DNA of 64,000 nt, taken from contig NC_030384.2 in the NCBI RefSeq assembly GCF_001625215.2, positions 43,124,390-43,188,389 on the forward strand, written 5' to 3'. The number at the start of each line of letters is the position of its first letter. Positions within the stretch are counted from its first letter, which is position 1. The notes under the pieces are model-generated. The model had not been told where the DNA came from. It did not search any database and saw only the letters and a program-made list of their open reading frames with translations. This stretch comes from Daucus carota subsp. sativus (lineage: Eukaryota; Streptophyta; Magnoliopsida; Apiales; Apiaceae). The translations under genes were made by a program, and so were the position numbers. Below, piece after piece: positions 38,655 to 49,600 of the stretch.

Positions 38655-38762
38655 TCAATCCATTAATACTAAAATACTAATAAAATGATGTTAAAATTTA
38701 AATTATAAATAACAACTTACGAATTATATACCCGCCCGTACTTCGCACGTGTTAAAGGCTGG
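38655..38762 (+). mobile_element. Decayed Helitron-like 3' end
   Basis: GCCCGTACTTCGCACGTGTTAAAGGCTGGT resembles the tails at 21182 and 22171: a degenerate hairpin followed by a CTGG (CTRR) end at 38759-38762 and T. The approach sequence (AATACTAATAAAATGAT ... GAATTATATAC) recurs near 45995-46060, which also carries a decayed copy. No 5' end was identified. Confidence 0.4.
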
Positions 38763-38898
38763 TACTTTATAAAAGAATACCTTAAAATATAGTAATCACA
38801 TGTATAATTATTTATCTATATACTGTACGTATTATATTTTGTAGTATCTAACGAATTTAAAACAAGAAAATACAGATACAAGAAGAACTTAAAGAATA

Positions 38899-39199
38899 CT
38901 CCCTCCGTCCCAATCAATTCTATACAGTTTCCTTTTTGGGATGTCCCAACATTTCTATACAATATAGTAACTTTTAATAATATAAAACACTATTACACCC
39001 ACTTCTTTCTTCCATTATCTTCATTCTATAATAATATAAACACTATCATACCCACTATTTTCTTTCACTATCTCAAATCTATCATTAAATATAAACGGGT
39101 CCCACCACTTTACTCACTTTTCATCTCACTTGACTCACTTTTTACATTTTTTCTTGGTCTCCGTGTCCAAACCAAATGTATTCAATCTACCGGAGGGAG
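38899..39199. mobile_element. Stowaway MITE
   Basis: Ends CTCCCTCCGTCCCAATC and ACCGGAGGGAG, with TA target duplications at 38897-38898 and 39200-39201. The left arm continues ATTCTATACAGTTTCC, mirrored on the right by a TTTGTATTCAATCTACC-like segment in the expected orientation. 301 bases, non-coding. Confidence 0.9.
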
Positions 39200-39850
39200 T
39201 ACCAAACGGCTCGTCTTTAGATTTGAGGCATTATATTTGATGGTGGGAAATGAAACAATTCTAAATTATAATTTTATTAAATAATTTTGTTCTCTACATC
39301 ATACCATTCATATCAATGTTTGCTAGCTATAATTAAACTCTCCATTTACAAAATAATATTTCATTTCTTATTATATCTATTCTATAACCAGATCTCATCA
39401 TATAAATTAGCATGAATTTTCTCAACTATAATGTCTTTTCCTGCTTCATGATAAATATGAAGTTATCATGTAATTAAAATAATACAATTAGTATTCTTTT
39501 TATTAGAAATTAAAAAAATGCGTAAAATATAATTTATAATTAGTTAACATTTTTAAAAAAGAAAAACTATTATCGATAACATATTTTAATATTAAATAAC
39601 CTTATAAATAGGTGACAAAGATGCATATTATTTATTCCACCTATTTATATAAATAAATATATTAAATCCTAAACTTATAAAGTCTGGTCAGTATTTGAGA
39701 CAAATAGTTTACGAAAACAAACACCTCATGTTCAACTTTAATGGAAGGATTACAAATTGCTTAGAATTTGGTTTTGTCAACCAACACGTTTCATGCATGA
39801 GTACTCATCTGTCAATGAGAATCTCTTGTGATAATACAATATTTGAAGTA

Positions 39851-39911
39851 TTAGTATTTAGTAGAGGGATACAGTATTTGAAGTACAGTATTAGTATTTA
39901 GTAGAGGGATA
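39851..39911. repeat. Tandem repeat, 40-base period
   Basis: TTAGTATTTAGTAGAGGGAT at 39851 recurs exactly at 39891, with ACAGTATTTGAAGTACAG between. Confidence 0.9.
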
Positions 39912-39974
39912 AGAAAAAATAATAACAAGAGAATATTGAAATGGATGAAACTTAATTTTATGATAATAATAATA

Positions 39975-40106
39975 ATAATTTGATACATGCATGGCAGTGT
40001 CTTAGAGATAAGACCTTTGTTGGCTATGGTAGTTTTTATAATAATTTGATACATGCATGGCGGTCTCTTAGAGATATGACCTTTGTTGGGTATGGTAATT
40101 TTTATA
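39975..40106. repeat. Tandem repeat, 66-base period
   Basis: Two units start ATAATTTGATACATGCATGG at 39975 and 40041 and continue through GACCTTTGTTGG and TATGGTA. They differ at a handful of positions. Confidence 0.9.
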
Positions 40107-40924
40107 TCACTAAATTAGGGTTTACTGTATTATTTGAAGATATTATAGGAATATTAATTTCAAAACTTCTAAAATTATGGGAAAAAATCAAAAAAGAGAA
40201 TATCTTTTCTTTTATATGAATCTAAAGATACTCATTATCTATTCTATAAATTCGAACTAAAAACGGATAGCTCTGAGCTACTCTCAACTCATAAGAAAAC
40301 TCTTTATTTTTATTTAATAATATTTTATTTGTTACAGATTCGGTCTTGCATGTGTCGGTGAACTGAATTTTTATAGAAAAACATATCATCAATCACGAAA
40401 TACGGGAATCAAACGAGCTGTTTTTTTTGTTTTTTGTTTTTTTGTTTTTATACAGAGAAGCGAGTTGCTTGATGAGTGAATGAAACCCATATAATGAAAA
40501 ATTGAAAATCTACAGAGATCCAATGACGCTTGGAGGCGTTTGCCTCACGTCAGAAAACAATAGCCGATAACGAAAAATTTAAAGATCGAACATCATGACT
40601 TTTCCTGTAAAAAAAAAACAAAAACATCAGGACTTTCCCCAACCAGAAGAATAAAAAATTAGAAAGCGGTAAACTCCCATTTCGACCGCCATGATGATTG
40701 ATGATCAAGCACAAATTTCCCTTCCTAGTTGATCAGTCCACATATCTTTTTCATGCAATAAAAACACATGGTTGTTGTCACAGAGGATGTCTGATAAAGT
40801 TGATTTTTATTTATGAGTTATACATTGGACTGCACTTAAATATATTACTCATATATATTTTTTTGCCAAAACTTATATAATTAATTTATAAATTAATTTT
40901 ATAATTTATAATAATAATTCGGGA

Positions 40925-41062
40925 AAAGATTTTTTTAAATCATTTCAATAAATTTTTTATTCATAAATTTGATTTCATATAATTTACATAGTGATTTTAT
41001 TCATAAAGATTTTTTTAAATCATTTCAATAAATTTTTTATTCATAAATTTGATTTCATATAA
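40925..41062. repeat. Direct repeat, 58 bases at 80-base spacing
   Basis: AAAGATTTTTTTAAATCATT through GATTTCATATAA occurs at about 40925-40982 and again at 41005-41062, directly left of the large TIR element. Confidence 0.85.
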
Positions 41063-41075
41063 ATTTGATTTCAAT

Positions 41076-42217
41076 AAAATAGATTTTTTTGCCACTCAAC
41101 TTATAGTGTTTTTAGAAACTTACCACCCAACTAATTTTTTTATTCTTTTAGTCACTAATGTTAGGTTTGGTTTTGTTTTTAGCCACCAGCTTAGGTTTGG
41201 ATTTGATTACTAGCATTATGATAATTTTTTGTATCATCATTTATACATAGTGATGGTATCCAATATTTTGATGATGTGTCGTATGTTTATATCCTTATAT
41301 ATTGCAATAGTAATATAAAATGAGCCGATGAAAAATTAAAATCAGGAATAATAGTAATTAGATTCTAAAAATTCAATAAATCATGAATATGAAATCAATG
41401 ACTTCACAATTCACCCTCTCTCATAAGATAAAGTGTAATTGAGTGATATGACGCATCATCTTTCGCTATTAAACTTTCAATGGACTAGCTCAGTCTAAGA
41501 TCTTTCTTAAATTTATCTTCAAAAATTTTAATAACTTTATCTTATTACAATTTTCGAGATAAATAAATAGAGAGGAAAACTTAATTTTCGATGATTGTCC
41601 TGCATCATTTTATATTATTATTACTCCCTCCGTCCCTCTCATTAGTTTACAAATTTTCTCTAGTGCTTAGCATGTATTTAAGATTCTTATAAAACATAGT
41701 TTCATAACTTATTTTTGTGTGTAAAAATTCAAACACTGAATTTTCATTCGAAAGAAAAAAAATAAAGTTATATATGAAACTACATCTTTTAAAGGCCATA
41801 TAATGCGTGTAAAATTCTTATCATCCAAGGTAAGCGACCTTGAAGACATAAAAAGTACTACATATAAAAATACAAACATATATCAAATCATCAAAATATT
41901 ACCGACTACCACTATATTTTAATAATGATACACATAAAATGTAATGCTAATAATCAAATCTGAACCTAACTTCAGTGACAAAAAAAAGAGCTAAATCTAA
42001 CATAAAATAAAAAAATTATACTTCAGTGGTTAGTTTCTAAAAACGCAATAAGTTTAGTGACAAAAAAATTATCATAATGCTGGTAATCAAATCCAAACCT
42101 AAGTTGGTGGCTAAAAATAAAACCAAACCTAACATTAGTGACTAAAAGAATAAAAAAATTAGTTGGGTGGTAAGTTTCTAAAAACACTATAAGTTGAGTG
42201 GCAAAAAAATCTATTTT
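41076..42217. mobile_element. 1.14-kb element with long terminal inverted repeats (MULE-like)
   Basis: The left arm from AAAATAGATTTTTTTGCC is mirrored by the right arm ending GGCAAAAAAATCTATTTT; the arms match over about 150 bases, including CCACCCAACTAATTTTTT and GTTAGGTTTGGTTTT. The interior is non-coding and carries a further inverted copy of part of the arm (about 41940-42070) and a Stowaway-like insertion starting CTCCCTCCGTCCC at 41634. No 8- or 9-base target duplication was found. TIR length suggests a non-autonomous Mutator-like element, but this is not proven. Confidence 0.8.
41634..41860. mobile_element. Stowaway-like MITE nested in the 1.14-kb element
   Basis: The left end is CTCCCTCCGTCCCTCTC preceded by TTA. 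The middle is inverted (CATAGTTTCATAACTTATTTT on the left, its approximate complement ATATGAAACTACATC on the right). The right terminus is decayed, so the end coordinate is approximate. Confidence 0.5.
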
Positions 42218-43314
42218 CCCTTAATTTTAAAAAATATAAGTTATTATATATTACTTTCCTGGTTTTCAAACCAATGCATTGTCGTCCTCGTATCTAGAAC
42301 TCTTATTTTTCATTTCTAAAATTATAATATTTTTATTCAACATTTTTCTAAATTATTTTAAATATGAAATCAATGTTTTTGGAATTATACGTCATTTATT
42401 TGAGAATAGGAGTACTATTTTCTACTTAAATAAGTCATAAATGATTAAATAATAAAAAACCCTAAGTATTCGAAAAGTCTTTTTATTTCAAATAAGCTGA
42501 GCTTGATTCAGCTCATATTATAATAATATAACCCCTATATAAACATAAACCATTCATCTGATAAAAAATTTGATAATAAATTTTGAAACGTGTAGATAAT
42601 TTATTCGTAAATTATTATCTGTCTCAAACATTGGCCAGACTTTATTTGTCCTCGAGGAAATAAAATAGTTGTTTAATGCCCATGCGCTAAACGCGGCAGG
42701 CCAGGGTTAATGTAATATTTTTTGATAATAATTGAGTGAAGCGACTAACTCGTCCACACTTATCGAAGTTTATTCAATTGGTTCCTCGAATTGTTTAGGC
42801 CTCCCCTCACGATAGGATTTTAATTCAATGCCGTGACACCAGGACAGTCTACCACTGACTCCAGACTCCAGAGACGTAATTGAACGGCATGTGATAATGT
42901 CCACGACTCGAAGTCTCGAGCATTATAAAAGCTTATCCCATTTATAATTTTATAACATTTGGACCATATATCCAAGTGGCAATATAATCAATAATCAATT
43001 TCTGTCATTTATAATGTTTTCTTCTACTAAAATAATTATATACATGTTCAGTACTTTTTGGAGCAAGATGATCGAAATGAATAATTTTCCTCGTTCACAC
43101 AAAAATATATTGAATATGATAAAAATTTGTGAGAATCCCGATATTAGATCCATCAATTACTCTAAAATTGTGGATAGGACAAACCATGCTAGGACAGGAT
43201 CCATAAAAGAAACCTATACCGATATGTTCTCGCACCGTCACTCTGCATATCAACCTGCACAAAGAAAAAAACATTTTCGAGTTGCAAAAGAACACTACCG
43301 TTCATTACTCTGAA
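42218..43314. other. Upstream region of the oxygenase gene
   Basis: AT-rich, with no coding region that can be supported. The frame at 43014-43313 runs into the S8H-like start in another frame and has no domain. The last few hundred bases should contain promoter and 5' UTR. Confidence 0.5.
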
Positions 43315-44801
43315 ATGGCTCCGAGTTTTGAAGATGCAGATTCATTGTTCAACTTTGTTGTCAACCAAGGTAACGGTGTCAAAGGCCTTGTAGATTCTGG
43401 TATATCAAAAGTGCCTGAGCGGTACATTCAGCCACCGTGTGAGAGGATATCAAAGCCTGATGGCTATCAGGTGTACGAGCATCTGCCTATTGATTTATCG
43501 AAACTTGATGGACCTGAGCACGACAAAGTGGTTCGTGATATTGCCAGTGCAGCTGAAACACTAGGCTTCTTTCAAGTGGTCAACCATGGCTTGCCCTTGG
43601 ATTTACTAGAGTCGCTTAAAGAAGCGGCTCACAAGTTTTTTGATCAACCAGCCGAGAAGAAAGCTGTCTATCTTAAAGGAGCGAGTCCTAGTCCTTCTGT
43701 CAAGTATGGGACTAGTTTTATTCCAGATAAAGAGAAGGCTCTGGAGTGGAAAGACTACATTAGCATGCATTACACTAGTGATCAAGATGCTCATCAATTT
43801 TGGCCTCAAGATTGCAAGTAATTGTTTATTATTACTAAATATTATGTACGAGTCATAGCTCATAGGTGTATTAAAATGTCTGATGTTAATGAATGAGATT
43901 ATTTAATTTTTTTCAGGGAAGTTGCTCTGCAGTACTTGAAGATGTCGATGAATATGATTAAAACAGTGCTGAGAATTCTACTTGAAAACCTCGGGGTGAA
44001 GCTTGAAGAATCTAAAATAGATGGACTTCTGGGGTTTAAAATGGTGAACATGAACTATTACCCTGCATGCCCCAATCCGGATCTGACTGTGGGAGTGGGG
44101 CGTCACTCGGATGTCGGAATGTTGACGGTGTTGCTGCAAGATGGGATCGGAGGATTATATGTTAGACGAGAAGGAAGCACGAACGGTGATGACTGGTTAG
44201 AGATTCCTCCTGTTTCCGGTGCTCTGGTAATCAATGTTGGCGATACATTACAGGTCAGAACCTCAACTGGATCTCTTTTCTTGACACATAAGTGTAGACT
44301 AAGGGGCGTACGCAGATCTAGCATTCAAATCTTGGGGAATACCAAACAAATTTTCGAAAAACACTTATATATTTTCAAATTTTCTGGAGACACTTCTATA
44401 ATTTTGTAAAATTTAGAATGGTGAAAACATGTCAATTTTTTTTAGAGGGGACACAGTTTGTGGAGGTTTGGAAGAAACTAACCATGCATAGCATTTGAAA
44501 TAGATGCTACTGGTTATTGATTTTGTGTTTTTGTTTGTAGATCTTAAGCAATGGAAAGTACTTGAGTGCTGAGCACAGAGTGCGTACCACAAGCAAGCAA
44601 TCAAGAGTTTCAATCCCGGTTTTCACATCGCCTAACCCAACAGAGACTATTGGGCCGTTCCCAGAACTAGTGGAGCGTGACGGGGTGGCTCATTATAGAG
44701 ACGTCTTGTATGCAGATTACATGAACAACTTTTTTTCAAATGCTCACGAAGGAAAGAAGTCCCTTGATTTCGTTCAGAAAAACAACCACACTGCTGCTTG
44801 A
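43315..44801 (+). CDS. S8H: 2-oxoglutarate/Fe(II) oxygenase, scopoletin 8-hydroxylase-like
   Basis: Three exons: 43315-43817, 43917-44253, 44541-44801 (GT-AG), 1101 nt, 366 aa. The N-terminal DIOX_N domain contains ETLGFFQVVNHG. The catalytic jelly roll has the iron ligands H231 and D233 (GRHSDVGMLT) and H292 (SAEHRVRTT), and the 2OG-binding R302-x-S304 (SRVSIP). The N-terminus LFNFVVNQGNGVKGLVDSGI and the segments SVKYGTSFIPDKEKALEWKDY and LDGPEHDKVV match Arabidopsis scopoletin 8-hydroxylase more closely than feruloyl-CoA 6'-hydroxylase, as far as memory allows. S8H converts scopoletin to fraxetin, a coumarin secreted by roots for iron uptake; in coumarin-rich families it may feed 8-oxygenated coumarins. 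Complete, no broken motif. Cytosolic (no targeting signal). Substrate assignment is inference. Confidence 0.88.
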
Positions 44802-46106
44802 AAATGTTTGTTTCATGTTTAATTGTTTGGTTGTTCCGGAGACTTGTGTCTGTGCTGTTGCAGGATTCCTGTAGTAGTTAATCAGGAACCTAATAAGAAC
44901 CTCCATGATGTCAGTACATGGAATATGATGATTTCATTTGGCCATTAATTCAATTTGTCCTTGCTAATTTGCTATCAGTGTGTGCTATTACAATGACTTT
45001 GACTTATGAGACAACTCAGACAAGTGGTTTGCAATCCCTCCTTAGAGCAAGTCCAATGCTAGATGCTATATATCTATTGCTATTGCTATAATATAGCACC
45101 AAAAAGTGTTTTTTGATGCTAAAATAAAACTTGCACTCCAATGCTAAGTTTTATAACTAGTTATAAATTTAAGCAACTCATTAACTTTTTACCTAACTTC
45201 TATAAGTAAAATATAGAACCAAGGATGTGGCAACATGGATGGATCCATCCTTGGTTTCAAATATAGAACCAAGGATGCATCTATGCATGGATGCATCCAA
45301 ATATAGCACCACTTTGGAGTTGAATTTTTTTACTTTTGATGCTATAATATAGCAATAGAACCAAGTATAGCATTGCATTGGAGTTGCTCTTATAAGACTC
45401 CAAGACGTTTTCTCCTTCGATGCTACAATAGATACTTTTTGACCCATGATTGATTTGCAAAACTTATCAGTTATACTGTACTAGCCTGAACTCTGAAGAT
45501 GCTTCTAACCTTGTAAAACATAAAAAGTTATTTCTATGACGTGCTCACGGGCACATAGTGTATTTTTATTACTCATCTAATATAAATAATTTTGTATTCA
45601 AATAATTTCACAAATAAAAATCTACGAAACTCATCAAATTTAATATTTATTATATGCCAAGGACACAAATTATTATATATAGATGACTTGAATATCAAAT
45701 CCAAACATAAATACATTGAAAATATATAAAATATTATTTTAAATTTTCATTTTCTTTGAATGAAAATATCTATACTATCTCTATTATGCTATAATAAAAC
45801 AACGTAGGTATAATTTGAAATACAAATTTTTGATTAGGTTTTTTTGATTTTATATTTTTTTGTCATCATAAAGTAAAAAGAGCCATATTAAAATTAAAAT
45901 TCTCTTAATAGATAGAAGTCTTAAATAACTAAAAATGTATCTCTTAAAGGTTACAAGTGTTAAAAGTTTTGTTGGCTATGCTTTAATCAAATTTTAATAT
46001 ACTAATAAAATGATATTTTACTATATAAATTATAAATTTTGAATTATATACTCGTCAAGTCGAAGGCTATGTAAAAAAATAAAATAAAAGACTCTCATAT
46101 TACATA
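44802..46106. other. Intergenic region with MITEs
   Basis: 3' flank of the oxygenase gene, a Tourist-like MITE (45045-45389), and AT-rich sequence that includes a decayed Helitron-like tail near 45995-46070. No coding region. Confidence 0.5.
45045..45389. mobile_element. Tourist/PIF-like MITE
   Basis: Inverted ends GAGCAAGTCCAATGC and, reverse complemented, GAGCAACTCCAATGC, with TTA target duplications at 45042-45044 and 45390-45392. The interior is rich in TATAGCACCA and ATGGATGCATCC words. 345 bases, non-coding. Confidence 0.92.
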
Positions 46107-46376
46107 CTCCCTCCGTCCCTTTGATCTGTATACGTTTGGATTGGACACGAAGACTAAGAAAATTGTATAAAGTAAGAGGAAAGAGAAAGAAAAGTGGGTA
46201 AAGTAGTGGGACCCATCAATATATAATTGATAGATTTGTAAAAGTGGATGAAAGTAGTGAGTGATTAAGATTTTTATATTATAAAAATTTACCATATTGG
46301 GGAAGTTTTGAAATGTATAGAATTAAATGAGACATCAAAAAAAGAAAGTGTATAGAAACCAGAGGGACGGAGGGAG
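46107..46376. mobile_element. Stowaway MITE in the CYP59 promoter
   Basis: Ends CTCCCTCCGTCCCTTTGATC and AGAGGGACGGAGGGAG, with TA target duplications at 46105-46106 and 46377-46378. Its right end is about 250 bases upstream of the CYP59 start codon. Confidence 0.92.
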
Positions 46377-46624
46377 TATTATTATTATTTTTTTAATTCT
46401 TTTTATAATAGTAGACGATTTCAATATTTTTTTATTGAATAGAAAATAAATTTTCAAACATAAAACAGTAAAACATATACGGGTCGGCAAGTGAATTCGA
46501 AGATATGCCCTAAACAACCCATCCTTCAATACACCCCTGTTTCAATTCCCAAACACGGTGCTAAACCCCACACTCTTGCCGGAATATTTCACCGCCGAGC
46601 GTACAGACTCTCAACGAGCTAAAA

Positions 46625-49600
46625 ATGTCGGTTCTGATCGTGACAAGCCTGGGCGACATCGTCGTTGATTTGCACACAGACCGCTGTCCATTAACGTGCA
46701 AGAATTTCTTAAAGCTCTGCAAGTATGTCGTTAATTTTTTTAATTTCCTTAATTGCGTTTTGATTTCGCCTCTAGTATCTGTACAATTCGTGAAAATAAT
46801 TAGATAATTCTGAAATAAATTGAGATGATTATGTTGAAACTTTGTTTATTAGTGCTGATTGTTGCGGAGATCTGTGTTAACAATTTAACTTAGCTGGAAC
46901 GTGTGTTTTATGTCTACGGTCTACCAGCATTTGTGTTTGCAGTGTTTTATTTTTTATGCCTGTTGCTGAACCTAATATATGAATTTGATACGTCGAGGAT
47001 AAGTAATGACACTAGAGTAGTGGAGTGTTTGACATAAGATACTCATGTCTCGGAGTCTAGAATTTTTTTTCCCGAAACGATGATAGGTTGTGTTTTGAGG
47101 AATATTTTTAGTAGGGTAGTCAGTCGTTGTAACCGCTTCTTGTTGTGGTCGGTTTATTGCAGGATTAAGTATTACAATGGATGCCTGTTTCACAATGTTC
47201 AGAAGGATTTCACTGCACAGACGGGTGATCCTACTGGGACAGGATCTGGCGGGGACTCTATTTACAAGTGAGTGATAAATTTAAGACTGCAGTTTTGCGT
47301 TTATGGTTGCATTGGCATTGGAGTTATTTTTGGACTATAGATTTTTAGTCCTATAGTCCTATACATATGAAAGTTGTCCGGGAAGAATATTTTATGTTAA
47401 CGTCTCTATATCTAAGAGGTTAAATTCATCTTCACAGATACTTATACGGAGATCAAGCTCGCTTTTTCGGTGACGAGATTCATTTGGATTTAAAGCATTC
47501 TAAGACTGGCACAGTTGCTATGGCCAGTGCTGGACAGAATCTCAATGCTTCTCAGGTTTGACTTGTGCTATTGAAAGTATCAAGTTAACTATTTATTGGT
47601 TGTTATTGAGTATTTCTTTTACATTTTCCAAGTGGTTCTACCCATTCCTTCTTACCAGCTGTTCATATCTGTCACTAGGATAAAACTTCTCATGTGATTC
47701 TAACTTACTGATCATTTTTCAGTTCTACATGACACTGCGTGATGATCTTGACTACCTGGACGAGAAGCACACTGTGAGTTTTCTAAGTTATATCCTCTTA
47801 CAACTTCTGTAGTAGAAACTATAAACTATGACAAATATTCATCTAGAGCAGCATTACAAACCTTGAATTTAGGTGGTACACATGGCTTGTCATTCATGTT
47901 ATATGCTTCAGCAAGTAGCCTAACTCTAGCCTCATGGTCATAATTTTCCAACAGTTACTTTAGAACAAAACAATATATATGATTTTCTTTTCTCAACATT
48001 AAATAAGATGCGCTTTTAAGGTTTTGTATGATGCTAGTCAGGTCTATTAGTCTCCTACGATATTGGTAAATTATGTGAACATGTGTGACTATGTGGTCTC
48101 TGTTAAAACTTTGAGTGAGTTGGTTAATAGAATATACCTATTCATGTTTTCTTTTGTCTATAATTGTAAATATAGTGTCATAATGTCTTTAGAAATCTTG
48201 TAATAGGTTGCGTTTGCTAGAAATTTTTGGGTTTTTGTATTTAAACATCAAAAGCCAAGTTATGTTGATGTTGATTTAACAGTGATCATTGTGAGTCGGT
48301 TGATTTCTTAATGATCTTAATATCAAACTTCAATTTCACATTTTTTAGATTTTCGGGGAGGTTGCAGAAGGGCTTGAAACACTGAGTAGGATAAATGAAG
48401 CTTATGTAGATGAGAAGGGCAGGCCATACAAAAATATCAGGTTTTAACTTCATTCATGTAACACATATTGATATTTTTCTATAGCAATTAATTCGTTTCA
48501 GTGTTATCACCTCTTACTAGATTCTAACATATTCAGTTTCTATTGATAGAATTAAACACACTTATATACTTGAAGATCCTTTTGATGATCCACCACAACT
48601 TGCTGAGCTTGTGCCGGATGCCTCTCCTGAAGGCAAACCCAAAGATGAGGTGATAAGTCGCGTCAGATTCTTTTTATGTTTGGTTATTTTAGCCATCTGG
48701 ATCAATTACGTGATTCTTAATTATATGTTTTTGCATTTAAAATCTATCATTTTTTTATGACCAATCATCTTCTATAGCTTTTTGGCTTATTATATGATAT
48801 TTTTTTAAAGCACCCTGTATACGTCTTCGTCAGTTCATCTTTACAAATCAATCACTCTGCAACGTTCATACTCTTGCGTTTGCTCCATTAGGTTGATGAT
48901 GAAGTACGACTTGAAGATGACTGGGTACCCATGGACGAGCAGTTGGCTCCAGGAGAGCTTGAAGAAGTTATCCGAACAAAGGAAGCACATTCCAGAGCAG
49001 TAGTGCTTGAAAGTGTAAGAGTTCTGCACAAATAAAGACAATTTGGATCTAGTTTAGACTTCTGTGCATGTTGGATTTTAAGTTATTTTTCTCACTTGTG
49101 CTTTACAGATTGGGGACATTCCAGATGCTGAAATAAAGCCTCCTGAGAATGTGTTGTTTGTTTGTAAGCTAAATCCAGTAACTGAAGTGAGTCCTCTTTT
49201 TGTACACATATATCTTGGATTGTTGTTACTAGCATATTCCATATTGGATGTTTTGGTTCCCTGGCCCTTGCTCTTTCTGTAATATTTCTTGCTTATGAAT
49301 TTTAACTTCTGAGTGCAGGATGAGGATTTGCACACAATCTTCTCAAGATTTGGAACTGTTACTTCGTAAGTTCTTTAATACCCTAGCATGATCCATTTAT
49401 CTTGTGTTCTTTCTAATAATTATATCAATATTGGCAGGGCTGACATAATCCGGGATTTTAAAACTGGGGACAGTTTATGCTATGCTTTCATTGGTGAGTT
49501 CATTGATATAGCTTCAGTTATCAGTTTCTTGTTTGTTTTTAAGTATTCCCTCTTGATTATTCTGGCAATCTAAATTTTGGAGTATCTTGCTAGAGATTAC

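Larger units (their letters stand above)
37860..41075. other. Gene-poor, transposon-rich gap
   Basis: Upstream region of the WDR75 gene followed by AT-rich sequence with a TA microsatellite (38551-38586), a possible Helitron tail (38731-38763), a Stowaway MITE (38899-39199) and three short tandem repeats. No convincing coding region. Confidence 0.55.

Noticed and set aside
43014-43313. Frame just upstream of the S8H start
   Set aside because: No domain; it lies in the 5' flank, and the S8H N-terminus is fixed by family similarity starting at 43315.
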